A DNA stretch of 64,000 bases, from positions 96,881-160,880 of the forward strand of contig CAZVMN010000009.1 of NCBI GenBank assembly GCA_964629015.1, written 5' to 3'. The notes below the pieces were generated by a model, which saw only the letters and a list, made by a program, of their open reading frames with translations, had not been told where the DNA came from and ran no database searches. Of the stretch, positions 1-8,114 are shown in pieces. This stretch comes from Oceanococcus sp964629015 (lineage in GTDB: Bacteria; Pseudomonadota; Gammaproteobacteria; Nevskiales; Oceanococcaceae). Position 1 is the stretch's first letter. Each line of letters starts with the position of its first letter. The position numbers and the translations under genes were made by a program.

Positions 1-1
1 G

Positions 2-337
2 GCAGAAATGGGCGAGGTGGGTATTGCGCCCCGCCACGCGCCGTTGCTGACGCGTCTCACCCCGGGTGTTGTGCGGGTCAAGAATGGCGATGAAGAGCAA
101 GAGTTCTTTGTCTCCGGTGGCCTGCTGGAAGTCCAGCCGCATCAAGTCACCGTGATGGCGGACACCGCCCAGCGTGCGCGCGACATTGATGAGGCTGCAG
201 CGGTCGAAGCCAAGAAGCGTGCCGAAGAGGCGCTGTCACAAGCCGGCTCCGACATCGATATGGCGCGTGCTCAGGCCGAGCTGGCTGAAGCTGCGGCGCG
301 TCTGCATCTTGTCAGCAAGCTGAAGAGCAAACGCTGA
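2..337 (+). CDS. atpC: ATP synthase epsilon subunit, 5' truncated by window edge
   Basis: This is the C-terminal part of the F1 epsilon subunit, which sits on the central stalk of ATP synthase, couples rotation and inhibits ATP hydrolysis. The frame is open from base 2. The first visible residues (AEMGEVGIAPRHAPLLTRL) match the conserved beta-sandwich segment, and SGGLLEVQP and VTVMADTA follow. The last 45 or so residues are the Ala/Glu/Lys-rich helical hairpin. By comparison with family members about 30 N-terminal residues lie outside the window. It should be the last gene of the atp operon, since a strong terminator follows 24 bases after the stop. Confidence 0.96.
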   Translation, partial: AEMGEVGIAPRHAPLLTRLTPGVVRVKNGDEEQEFFVSGGLLEVQPHQVTVMADTAQRARDIDEAAAVEAKKRAEEALSQAGSDIDMARAQAELAEAAARLHLVSKLKSKR

Positions 338-361
338 ACTTCGACACCTGAACTTAGTTAG

Positions 362-389
362 AAAAAAGGGCCGTTTACGGCCCTTTTTT
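362..389 (+). terminator. Rho-independent terminator after atpC
   Basis: Perfect 12-bp stem (aaaaaagggccg / cggccctttttt) with a ttta loop. The 3' arm ends in six T, so the hairpin can work in both directions. It closes the ATP synthase operon and isolates glmU. Confidence 0.93.
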
Positions 390-424
390 GCATCCAACGC
401 TATTATGCGTAGGTACTTAAAAGG

Positions 425-1801
425 ATGAGTCGCGTGGCGGTACACAGTGTGATTCTGGCGGCCGGGCAAGGAACCCGGATGCGCTCAGCGGAACCCAAAG
501 TTTTGCAGCAGCTTGCTGGTCGCAGTCTGTTGTCGCATGTCTTGTCCGGGCAGGCCCAACCGCTGAGCGATGTCATTCATGTCGTGTTTGGTCATGGCGG
601 TGATGCCGTTCGTGCGGCGTTCGCCGATACAATTGACCTGAGCTGGGTTGAGCAGCGCGAGCAACTGGGTACCGGGCATGCTGTCGCTCAGGCGCTGCCG
701 TTGATCCCCGATGATGCGGTCGTTCTGGTGCTTTACGGCGATGTGCCCATGGTCGGTGAAAACAGCCTGCAGGCGCTGTGCGAAATGGCTGCGCGGGACG
801 CCTTGGCCGTATTAACGGTGGAAGTTGAGAACCCCACCGGATACGGTCGCATCCTGCGTGACAATGGTCGCGTTGTAGGTATCGTCGAACACAAGGATGC
901 CAACGATGCGCAGCGCCAGATTCGCGAAATCAACACTGGCTTGTTGGCGGCGCCGGCTGCGGCCATGAAGCGCTGGATCGGGGCCTTGGACAACAACAAT
1001 GCTCAAGGGGAGTTTTACCTGACCGACTGCGTCGCCCAGGCCGCTCGCGAAGGCATGGATGTGCACGCGGTGCTGGCAGAATCCGAGGTCGATGTCGCGG
1101 GCGTGAACGATCGTCGGCAGCTTGCGGCGCTCGAGCGCGCCTATCAAGCACGACAGGCTGAGCGTTTGATGGGTGAGGGCCTGCAGCTGATGGATCCCGC
1201 ACGTTTTGATTTGCGCGGAAGTCTCAGAGCAGGGCGCGATTGCGTGATTGATGTGAACTGCGTGATCGAGGGCGATGTGGAGTTGGCCGACGGTGTGCAC
1301 ATCGGCCCCAATTGTGTGCTGCGCAACGTGACGGTTGGCAGCGCCACGCGCATTGAAGCCAACAGCGTTGTTGAAGATGCGCACATTGGCGCGTCGTGCA
1401 GCATCGGGCCGTTTGCGCGTGTGCGCCCGGGTACGCATATGGCGGATCGTTCACGCATCGGCAACTTCGTGGAAACCAAGAAGGCTCAGATCGGCGAGGG
1501 TAGTAAGGTCAATCACCTGAGCTACGTCGGTGACGCAATCCTCGGCGACAACGTCAACGTTGGCGCGGGCACGATCACCTGCAACTATGACGGCGTGAAC
1601 AAACACATCACGCGGATTGGAGATGGGGCTTTCATCGGCTCGGACACCGCTCTGGTCGCGCCGGTCAGCGTGGGCGCGAATGCCACAATTGGCGCGGGTT
1701 CGGTGATTTCCAAGGATGCCCCAGCGGACAAGCTGACAGTGGCGCGTGGGCGTCAGATCACGGTGGACGGTTGGCAGCGACCACAAAAAAAGGACAAGTG
1801 A
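425..1801 (+). CDS. glmU: Bifunctional GlcNAc-1-P uridyltransferase / GlcN-1-P acetyltransferase
   Basis: GlmU acetylates glucosamine-1-phosphate and then transfers UMP to give UDP-GlcNAc, the precursor of peptidoglycan and lipid A, in the cytosol. The N-terminal half has the nucleotidyltransferase signature LAAGQGTRM (about residues 12-20) with a PKVL lysine. The C-terminal half is a left-handed beta-helix with hexapeptide repeats, including IGNFVETKKAQIGEGSKVNH and NVGAGTITCNYDG. At 458 residues it has the family length. The ATG at 425 abuts an AAAAGG sequence. An in-frame GTG at 434 would have better ribosome-binding spacing and a start nearer to homologues, so the start is uncertain by three codons. 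glmS follows after one base. Confidence 0.97.
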   Translation: MSRVAVHSVILAAGQGTRMRSAEPKVLQQLAGRSLLSHVLSGQAQPLSDVIHVVFGHGGDAVRAAFADTIDLSWVEQREQLGTGHAVAQALPLIPDDAVVLVLYGDVPMVGENSLQALCEMAARDALAVLTVEVENPTGYGRILRDNGRVVGIVEHKDANDAQRQIREINTGLLAAPAAAMKRWIGALDNNNAQGEFYLTDCVAQAAREGMDVHAVLAESEVDVAGVNDRRQLAALERAYQARQAERLMGEGLQLMDPARFDLRGSLRAGRDCVIDVNCVIEGDVELADGVHIGPNCVLRNVTVGSATRIEANSVVEDAHIGASCSIGPFARVRPGTHMADRSRIGNFVETKKAQIGEGSKVNHLSYVGDAILGDNVNVGAGTITCNYDGVNKHITRIGDGAFIGSDTALVAPVSVGANATIGAGSVISKDAPADKLTVARGRQITVDGWQRPQKKDK

Positions 1802-1802
1802 T

Positions 1803-3632
1803 ATGTGCGGTATTGTCGCAGCGATAGCCCAGCGTGATGTCACGCCAATCCTGCTCGAAGGTCTCAAGCGGCTGGAGTATCGGGGTTACGATTCGGCCGG
1901 TGTGGCGGTGGTGCAGGACAGCGAGCTTCAGTTGGCGCGCGCGGTGGGTAAAGTTTCCGCCCTTGAAGACGTCCTGAATGACACGGCCGTACGCGGTGTT
2001 TTGGGTATCGCTCATACGCGTTGGGCCACTCACGGCGACGTCAGCGAGCGCAACGCACATCCGCATGTTTCAGCGGGGCGTGTTGCCGTGGTGCACAACG
2101 GCATCATCGAAAACTACGCCGTCATCCGCGATCAGCTGAAAGCCGAGGGCTATGCTTTCGCCTCGGATACGGATAGCGAAGTCATCGCGCATCTAATCGA
2201 CTTTGAGTTGCGTCGCTGCCCGTCATTGCTGGCTGCCGTTCAAGCGGCGGTTGGGCAGTTCAAGGGCGCGTACGGTTTGGCCGTAATTTCACTGGATACG
2301 CCTGACGAATTGGTCGTCGCCCGTTCTGGAAGTCCTTTGGTTGTGGGGTTGGGTATCGGCGAGAACTTTGTGGCTTCGGATGTCGCCGCATTGGTGCCGG
2401 TAACGCAACGGGTTGTGTTTCTGCAGGAAGGTGACGTTGCCCAGCTCGGACGCGATCACTGGCAGGTCTATGATGCCGCGGGGCACGCGGTTGAACGCAT
2501 CGTTCACGAGGCCTCGCAATCCGATGTTGCGGATCGTGGCGGCTATCGCCATTACATGCTCAAAGAGATTTTCGAGCAGCCCCAAGCGCTGGCCGACACT
2601 TTGCAAGAACGCCTTAGCCACGATGCGTTGTTGCCGCAGTCGATGGGGCCGGCAGCCGAAAGCGTTTTGGCTCAGGCTCAGAATGTTCACATCGTCGCCT
2701 GTGGCACCAGCTATCACGCAGGTATGGTCGCGCGTTACTGGATTGAAACGCTGGCCGGCGTGCCGGTGAACGTCGAGCTGGCCTCCGAGTACCGTTATCG
2801 CGATGTGGTGGTTCCGCAAAACACCTTGTTCATTACCCTGTCGCAATCGGGTGAGACAGCGGACACCTTGGCCGCGCTGCATTTCGCCAAAACAGCCGGC
2901 TACCTGGCTACGCTGACCATCTGCAATTCACCGCAAAGCTCAATGGTGCGCGAGTCCGACCTAGCCATGATGACGCGAGCGGGACCCGAAATCGGCGTCG
3001 CTTCGACCAAGGCCTTTACCACCCAGTTGATTTCCCTGTTGCTGATCGCTGGCATGCTGGGCAAGCTGCGCGGCCGTTTGGCTGGTGAGGCCGAAGCCGA
3101 TCTGGTGGCCAATCTGTCCAAAGTGCCGGGTTTGGTTGAAGAGGCGCTGAAGATGGATAAAGCCATCCAGGAGCTGTCTGAAGATTTTGCGGACAAGCAA
3201 CATGCTTTGTTCCTGGGCCGTGGAAGCCAGTTCCCGATCGCCATGGAAGGCGCCCTCAAGCTCAAGGAAATTTCCTATATCCACGCGGAAGCTTATGCCG
3301 CGGGCGAATTGAAGCATGGACCGTTGGCGCTGATTGACGAGGAGATGCCCACTATTGTGGTCGCACCCAACAACGACCTTCTCGACAAGCTCAAGTCCAA
3401 CCTGGAAGTTGTGCGGGCGCGGGGTGGGCAACTTTACGTGTTCGCGGACCGTGACACCGGCATTCGTTCAGAGCCTGCAATTCGGGTGACACCCATGCCG
3501 CATATGGATGATCTGATTGCACCGATTGTCTACACTATCCCATTGCAGTTGCTGGCTTACCACGTCGCGATTCTCAAAGGCACGGATGTGGATCAGCCGC
3601 GTAACTTGGCCAAGTCGGTTACGGTGGAGTAA
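1803..3632 (+). CDS. glmS: Glutamine-fructose-6-phosphate aminotransferase (isomerizing)
   Basis: GlmS makes glucosamine-6-phosphate from fructose-6-phosphate and glutamine, the first committed step toward UDP-GlcNAc. The start is fixed by MCGIV, because the class II amidotransferase needs Cys as residue 1 after Met removal. AAAGGA lies upstream with good spacing. The glutaminase domain spans about residues 2-230. Two SIS domains follow, with VACGTSYHAG and TLSQSGETADT, and the protein ends in the family-typical KSVTVE. It is 609 residues, the usual length. Only one base separates it from glmU, so the two are surely co-transcribed. There is no room for a glmS ribozyme leader. Confidence 0.98.
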   Translation: MCGIVAAIAQRDVTPILLEGLKRLEYRGYDSAGVAVVQDSELQLARAVGKVSALEDVLNDTAVRGVLGIAHTRWATHGDVSERNAHPHVSAGRVAVVHNGIIENYAVIRDQLKAEGYAFASDTDSEVIAHLIDFELRRCPSLLAAVQAAVGQFKGAYGLAVISLDTPDELVVARSGSPLVVGLGIGENFVASDVAALVPVTQRVVFLQEGDVAQLGRDHWQVYDAAGHAVERIVHEASQSDVADRGGYRHYMLKEIFEQPQALADTLQERLSHDALLPQSMGPAAESVLAQAQNVHIVACGTSYHAGMVARYWIETLAGVPVNVELASEYRYRDVVVPQNTLFITLSQSGETADTLAALHFAKTAGYLATLTICNSPQSSMVRESDLAMMTRAGPEIGVASTKAFTTQLISLLLIAGMLGKLRGRLAGEAEADLVANLSKVPGLVEEALKMDKAIQELSEDFADKQHALFLGRGSQFPIAMEGALKLKEISYIHAEAYAAGELKHGPLALIDEEMPTIVVAPNNDLLDKLKSNLEVVRARGGQLYVFADRDTGIRSEPAIRVTPMPHMDDLIAPIVYTIPLQLLAYHVAILKGTDVDQPRNLAKSVTVE

Positions 3633-3815
3633 TAAACCACCGCACACGTAATTCAGTCTGTATTAGAACCTCAATGTGAGGTCAGTATTTGGCGGTGCTT
3701 TGCCTGCTGTAACAGTAGAACTTTCCTCGTCGGTAGGAGGAATGGTCCAGAACGTCGAGCTATGTCGCAAGGCATGGTGATTTAAAACGCACTTGGCTTT
3801 GCTGATTTTTTAAAC

Positions 3816-4247
3816 TCAACCTCTACTAATTTTCCAGCTTTCCATTGCCATGGGATGACAATGGTTTTCCCATTGTTGCATCACCTTGCCGCTGCTCTTG
3901 TCGGTAATGGTCACCAGGTCTTTATTCTCTGAAAGCTCTAAAGTGTCTTTCGTGATATGCGAAATTTGCTGTCCTCGGGTGTGGCTAAATTCCATTTTCC
4001 TGTCTGCGTCGAGTCCTTTTACCCACTCGGACAAAAACAATCCGCTCCCATATTCGTAATAAAAAAACCGACAATCATTCGTAATCTCAATGGCTTGATG
4101 GCCATCAATGTCGTTTCGGGTGGTTTTTCTGTGCCATTAACCAATAAGCGAATCTGGAACGTTAACACCTTCTGGACAAGTGTTCGGCTCCTGTGAATGG
4201 CAGGTGAAACCGGCAATGAGTATGCTTAGAAAAACGAGGTATTTCAC
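3816..4247 (-). pseudogene. Broken small secreted-protein gene with an in-frame TAA
   Basis: From a GTG at 4247 the minus strand encodes a signal-peptide-like start (MKYLVFLSILIAGFTCHS), then an in-frame TAA at 4139-4137 (codon 37). The same frame stays open for 106 more codons to a TGA at 3816. The downstream part reads like real protein (GHQAIEITNDCRFFYYEYGS, later FSHTRGQQISHITKDTLELS) and has no other stop. The simplest reading is a 143-codon exported protein in which CAA became TAA. A downstream TTG at 4040 could only yield a 74-residue fragment without a signal. The family is not recognised. The region is AT-richer than its neighbours, which suggests acquired DNA now decaying. Confidence 0.6.
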
Positions 4248-4435
4248 CAGTTCTCATATCCTGAATTAATTGTTTCTGCGTCTGTCTTTTGGTCTATGCC
4301 AAAAGATTAGATGCACATTTTTGATGCGCGAGTGTCTCGATTTTTCATATCCGCCAGGTCCCAGCCCTGAATCGAGTAGCCGCAACGTGCAACACATGTG
4401 TATGTTATGAGAAATGCGAACTGGACACATGCTCG

Positions 4436-4464
4436 GTGACTTTTACGGTCTAGTCCGCTATAGA
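4436..4464 (+). promoter_or_regulatory. Putative sigma70 promoter for the 4490 lipoprotein gene
   Basis: GTGACT (4436-4441) and TATAGA (4459-4464) are separated by 17 bases. Initiation near 4471 would leave a short leader containing the AAGGAA ribosome-binding site at about 4478-4483. This is pattern recognition only. Confidence 0.4.
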
Positions 4465-4489
4465 GAATTCTGGCGATAAGGAAACCTCA

Positions 4490-5827
4490 TTGAGAACCAT
4501 ACTGGCGCGCCTGACCGCGCCCTGTCTGGTGCTACTGGCATTTAGCATCAGCGCCTGCAACTCGGCCGGCGTTCACAGCAGCGCCGCTGATAATTCGCTG
4601 GCCAACGACGCACAGGCATTGCTTGATGCCCGGTTGCTCGAGATCCGCCAGGCTTATCCGTTTGCCGTGGAACGCGGTGTGCTCAAAACGGCCTATCTGG
4701 GCGCACACGGTCTGCTTGCCAGCACCGAGGCGCGCAGTCGCCTCGACAACGCGATCGACGAGCTGGTGAACGGTGGCATCGCGATGAGCCTGAACAGCAA
4801 CCCGACGGTGCCGCGGGTGCACTGGTTGGCCTCCGGACCGCACCACTGGTTCGGTCTGGACATGCCGGGCTCGCGCTGGGCTTTCGACAATCCGGACAAT
4901 GCCTATCGGACCGTGCCAATCAGCGCGGATGCAAGCTACGTAATCCACGGACACCGCTTCGGCAACGGACCGGCCGATGTGAGTTTCTCGCTGATCAACG
5001 ATCCGGTCACCCAGGGCACCGAGGCGTTTCTTGACGGCAAGCAGCTGGCCATTGATGCCAATGGCGACTACCGGATCACCATTGACTCCGAACCGGCCAA
5101 CGGTCGTCCCAATCATCTGCAATCCACCGACGCGACCCAGTTGCTGTTCATTCGCAGCAATCTCGGCGACTGGAGCACGGACGCTCACGATTCGCTTAAG
5201 GTGGAGTATCTGGGCGAACCCGGCGCTGAACTCAGCGATGAGGAAGTCGCCCGTCGTACCTCAAACTTTCTACTCAAGGCCGCGCCGGTCTATGGCACCG
5301 CGCTGCTCGGCCTGAAAACCATGGCCAAACCCGCCAACAGCTTTCCCCAGCCCAGCATGGTCGCAACGCCCGGCGCGCTGGTGACGCAGGCCAACAGTTT
5401 CGGACATTTCCGCATCGCCGATGACGAATGTCTGCTCATCACGCTCGAACCGGGCGGTGCGGAATATTTCATCGTACCGGTGACTGATCCGTGGATGGTC
5501 GGCGTCGATCCCGGTCGCCAGACCAGCCTGAATCAGGCCCAGGCCCTGCCCGATGCCGATGGTCGCTACAGCTTCGTGGTCTCGCTGAGTGACCCCGGCG
5601 TTTACAACTGGCTGGATGCCGCCGGCTTGCACGAGGGTACGTTGATGATCCGGTGGCAGCGACTGCCCGAGAATGGCGGCCATCCCGCGCTGGAGACCCG
5701 CCTGCTGAAACTTGATGAACTGAACAGCGCCTTGCCGTCAAGTACGCCGATGATCAGCCCCGAAACGCGCCGGCAGCAACTGCAAAACCGGCGCAGCACT
5801 TACGACAGCCGTTTCGCGGTTCCCTAG
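4490..5827 (+). CDS. DUF1214-like lipoprotein
   Basis: Predicted exported lipoprotein of 445 residues. The N-terminus has a hydrophobic signal and a lipobox ISAC with Cys23. The segment with GLDMPGSRWAFDNPDNAYRT (about residues 122-141), followed by YVIHGHRFG, resembles the DUF1214/DUF1254 type of protein found in many proteobacteria and actinobacteria, whose biochemical role is not established. The start is TTG, supported by AAGGAA eight bases upstream and by the signal peptide beginning right there; no ATG fits. It stands alone, with its own possible promoter, and is convergent with the hydrolase gene downstream. Confidence 0.75.
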   Translation: MRTILARLTAPCLVLLAFSISACNSAGVHSSAADNSLANDAQALLDARLLEIRQAYPFAVERGVLKTAYLGAHGLLASTEARSRLDNAIDELVNGGIAMSLNSNPTVPRVHWLASGPHHWFGLDMPGSRWAFDNPDNAYRTVPISADASYVIHGHRFGNGPADVSFSLINDPVTQGTEAFLDGKQLAIDANGDYRITIDSEPANGRPNHLQSTDATQLLFIRSNLGDWSTDAHDSLKVEYLGEPGAELSDEEVARRTSNFLLKAAPVYGTALLGLKTMAKPANSFPQPSMVATPGALVTQANSFGHFRIADDECLLITLEPGGAEYFIVPVTDPWMVGVDPGRQTSLNQAQALPDADGRYSFVVSLSDPGVYNWLDAAGLHEGTLMIRWQRLPENGGHPALETRLLKLDELNSALPSSTPMISPETRRQQLQNRRSTYDSRFAVP

Positions 5828-5849
5828 TCTCAGCCGATAGCACAGCGTA

Positions 5850-6710
5850 TCAGTCTGCTGGTGTTGGCAAACAGGAGCTGAACCAGTCATGTAGCCGCTC
5901 ATTCGTGTAGCGCGGCTGCTCGAGCGGAATCCAATGGCCGCCGTCAATAAACTCGGGTTGCCACCGGCCATCGACCCATTTTTCCGAGTCGAGCATCTGC
6001 GATGGCACTAAGAAAGCATCATCCTGGCTATAGATGCCCAGCACATCCGCTTTGATCCGGGGTTGTGGTTTCAAAAGCACTGTCGGCAGACTCGCCCGGT
6101 AGATTCGCACGGCTGCTGTGAGCCGCCCGGGAGCCGATAAACGGGAAATGACCGACTCCATGTCTGGGTGGCTGCGGAACACGCGCCGGAAGCTGAGGCG
6201 GCCATCGCCCATGAGCAGCCTCTCGGAGAGACCGGCAAACAGGAAGTAGATGATGTACCACCCCTTCAACTTCTGATCCAGACCAGACCGAGCATAGGCC
6301 ATGGGGTGGCCGACGGACATGACACAGAGCTTGCGCACGCGGGACGGGTAATGGCCTGCGATCAGCCACGTCAGCGCGGCTCCCCAATCATGGCCGACAA
6401 GGTCAACCTGATTGATGCCAAGCTCGTCCAGCAGGCCCACACTGTCGCCCGCGATTTTCTCGGCGTTGTAATCCGACAGCTTTGGAGCCATTTCCGACGC
6501 CCCGCAACCCAGCGTATCAGCGGCCAGGCAGCGGTAGCCCTGGGCATGCATGAATTCCATCTGCGGCAGCCACATGTCGGCTGTGTCCGGGAACCCGTGA
6601 ATGAACAGCAATACGGGCCTCTCCTGATCGCCGGGCGCGGAATCCAGATAGGACAGTTGGAAGCCGCGGCTGACAAAACAGCCGCGGTGGATGGCGTCTT
6701 GAAAGCTCAT
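5850..6710 (-). CDS. Alpha/beta hydrolase, epoxide-hydrolase-like
   Basis: A 286-residue alpha/beta-hydrolase-fold enzyme. It has the oxyanion motif HGFPD (residues 38-42) and the nucleophile elbow LVGHDWGAA with Asp108. An Asp nucleophile is typical of epoxide hydrolases and haloacid-type dehalogenases rather than Ser esterases. The C-terminal GGHW supplies the catalytic His. It is the last gene of a cupin-SDR-hydrolase unit divergent from an AraC regulator. ATG at 6710 is chosen. A TTG at 6716 lies right next to the SDR stop, so the start may be two codons longer. The substrate cannot be told from sequence; the context suggests a small hydrophobic organic compound. Confidence 0.85.
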   Translation of the reverse strand: MSFQDAIHRGCFVSRGFQLSYLDSAPGDQERPVLLFIHGFPDTADMWLPQMEFMHAQGYRCLAADTLGCGASEMAPKLSDYNAEKIAGDSVGLLDELGINQVDLVGHDWGAALTWLIAGHYPSRVRKLCVMSVGHPMAYARSGLDQKLKGWYIIYFLFAGLSERLLMGDGRLSFRRVFRSHPDMESVISRLSAPGRLTAAVRIYRASLPTVLLKPQPRIKADVLGIYSQDDAFLVPSQMLDSEKWVDGRWQPEFIDGGHWIPLEQPRYTNERLHDWFSSCLPTPAD

Positions 6711-6716
6711 GATCAA

Positions 6717-7472
6717 TCAGCGGGCTGTAAAGCCACCATCGACGACGATTTCCGAGCCCGTCATATAACGTGAAGCATCCGATGCCAGAAATGCTATCAC
6801 GTCCCCGATGTCGTCCGGTTCACCAATCCGCCCCAGAGGCGTTTGACCAACAGTGCGGGCCGCATAGGCCTCGGCCATGTCATCCGGCATGGCGCCCGTT
6901 GCCGAGGCCACCATGGGCGTTGCCACAAACCCGGGATGAACGGAGTTCACTCGCACGCCCGTCTGGCGCGCTGCGCAATCCAGTGCGATGGCCTTGGTCA
7001 TGGCGCGAACGCCGCCTTTGGACGCGGAGTAAGCCAGGGATAACTGATCTGCCACAATGCCGAAGATAGACGACACGTTGATGATCGAACCGCCTCCGCT
7101 CTTGCTCATCAGCGGAACCGCCGCCTGACAGCCCAGAAATACGCCGCCCAGATTCACAGCCATGGTTCGGTTAAAGCCCTCCAAGGTCTCGGTTTCCAGC
7201 GTACCCCCTGCAGCAATACCGGCGTTGTTGATGAGGATGTCCAGCCCACCGGCCTTCTCCTCAATAGTGGACATGCAGGCTGCCCAATCATCGGCTGATG
7301 CCACATCAAGGTGGATGAAGTCGCCGCCGATCTTCGCCGCCCTTGCATGCCCCAGTTCGTCTTGCACGTCCGCGATAAACACACGGGCGCCTTGTTTCGC
7401 CATGGTGGTCGCCGCGGCCAAGCCGAGGCCGGATGCTCCGCCGGTGACCAATGCTGTTTTATTGTTCAACAT
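6717..7472 (-). CDS. Short-chain dehydrogenase/reductase
   Basis: Classical SDR oxidoreductase of 251 residues. The cofactor-binding TGGASGLG is at 10-17, NNAG at 82-85, and the catalytic Ser135, Tyr148 and Lys152 (AYSASKGG) are all present. Asp35, after the second strand (FIAD), favours NAD(H) over NADP(H). ATG at 7472 is preceded by GAGG overlapping the stop region of the cupin gene, and homologues start at this point. It probably interconverts an alcohol and a ketone in the pathway encoded by the neighbouring cupin and hydrolase genes. The substrate is unknown. Confidence 0.92.
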   Translation of the reverse strand: MLNNKTALVTGGASGLGLAAATTMAKQGARVFIADVQDELGHARAAKIGGDFIHLDVASADDWAACMSTIEEKAGGLDILINNAGIAAGGTLETETLEGFNRTMAVNLGGVFLGCQAAVPLMSKSGGGSIINVSSIFGIVADQLSLAYSASKGGVRAMTKAIALDCAARQTGVRVNSVHPGFVATPMVASATGAMPDDMAEAYAARTVGQTPLGRIGEPDDIGDVIAFLASDASRYMTGSEIVVDGGFTAR

Positions 7473-7482
7473 AAATTTGACC

Positions 7483-7995
7483 TCAGACGTTGGAGAAACC
7501 GGCTTTCGCCTTCGGTTTGATATAGCGTGCAGTCTGACCTGCCGCTTGGGCGCACTCGTTGATGACATGCTCGATCCAGCCGGCGTCCATCACGTTGACG
7601 AAGTTGCCGTCTGCGTCGAAATTTACGTTGGCGCCCTGCACAACCATGAAGCCGACCGCGGGTTCTTTGGCATCCGCCGGGACCGTAAATGTGTGCACAG
7701 AACCACCCGGCTCATACAAGTAGCTCCCCGCTTTCTGGACATCCTGCGCATGCTCAACATAGTGCCACTCGCCGGAGATCTGATAGAAGTGGACCGTACC
7801 GGTGTGGAAGTGCATGGGCAGCAAGGTGCCCGGCTGAAACTCGGCTTTGAGCACCCAGACGCCGTTTTCGGAATCGAGAAACAGCGGCCAGACTTTAACG
7901 CCGGGCAGCACGTTGCCAATATCGATGGGCTCGACATCGCTGGTATGCAGGCACAGCAAACGGTCTTGGCGGTTGATCGGATCAGGGATGGCCAT
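7483..7995 (-). CDS. Cupin protein, 2,4'-dihydroxyacetophenone dioxygenase-like
   Basis: Single-domain cupin of 170 residues. Likely metal ligands are His62, His64 and His69 in PMHFHTGTVHF and His101 in SVHTF. The pattern GEWHYVEH followed by KAGSYLYEPGGSVHT resembles the 2,4'-dihydroxyacetophenone dioxygenase / acetylacetone-cleaving type of non-haem iron cupins, which cut a C-C bond next to a ketone. That assignment rests on motif resemblance. ATG at 7995 has GAGGAG at ideal spacing. It is the first gene of the unit, so it is read directly from the divergent promoter region shared with the AraC gene. Confidence 0.8.
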   Translation of the reverse strand: MAIPDPINRQDRLLCLHTSDVEPIDIGNVLPGVKVWPLFLDSENGVWVLKAEFQPGTLLPMHFHTGTVHFYQISGEWHYVEHAQDVQKAGSYLYEPGGSVHTFTVPADAKEPAVGFMVVQGANVNFDADGNFVNVMDAGWIEHVINECAQAAGQTARYIKPKAKAGFSNV

Positions 7996-8055
7996 GATTG
8001 TCTCCTCAATGTTGTTTTTGCTTAAGGCGACGCCAGTGTGCGCGGCGATTTGTAC

Positions 8056-8096
8056 TTGGACAATGATCTCACGCGTCAATATAGTGACCTCACGCG
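8056..8096. promoter_or_regulatory. Divergent control region with a 21-bp-spaced direct repeat
   Basis: The 11-mer GA(T/C)CTCACGCG occurs at 8065-8075 and 8086-8096, exactly 21 bp apart (two helical turns), which is the arrangement typical of AraC-family operators. On the plus strand TTGGAC (8056-8061) and TATAGT (8080-8085) could be the promoter of the regulator, so the second repeat would overlap its start region. On the minus strand TTGACG (8079-8074), between the repeats, is a possible -35 for the cupin unit. The promoter assignment is inference. Confidence 0.55.
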
Positions 8097-8114
8097 ACAG
8101 TCTCGAGGAATCGC

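Noticed and set aside
812..1438. A 208-codon minus-strand frame inside glmU
   Set aside because: Antisense to the conserved GlmU core, with no signal or motif of its own.
1795..1803. A glmS ribozyme leader
   Set aside because: glmS follows glmU by one base and no ribozyme-like structure can fit; the known ribozyme is mainly in Gram-positive bacteria.
7162..8025. A 287-codon plus-strand frame over the SDR and cupin genes
   Set aside because: Both minus-strand genes have clear ribosome-binding sites and motifs; this frame has neither.
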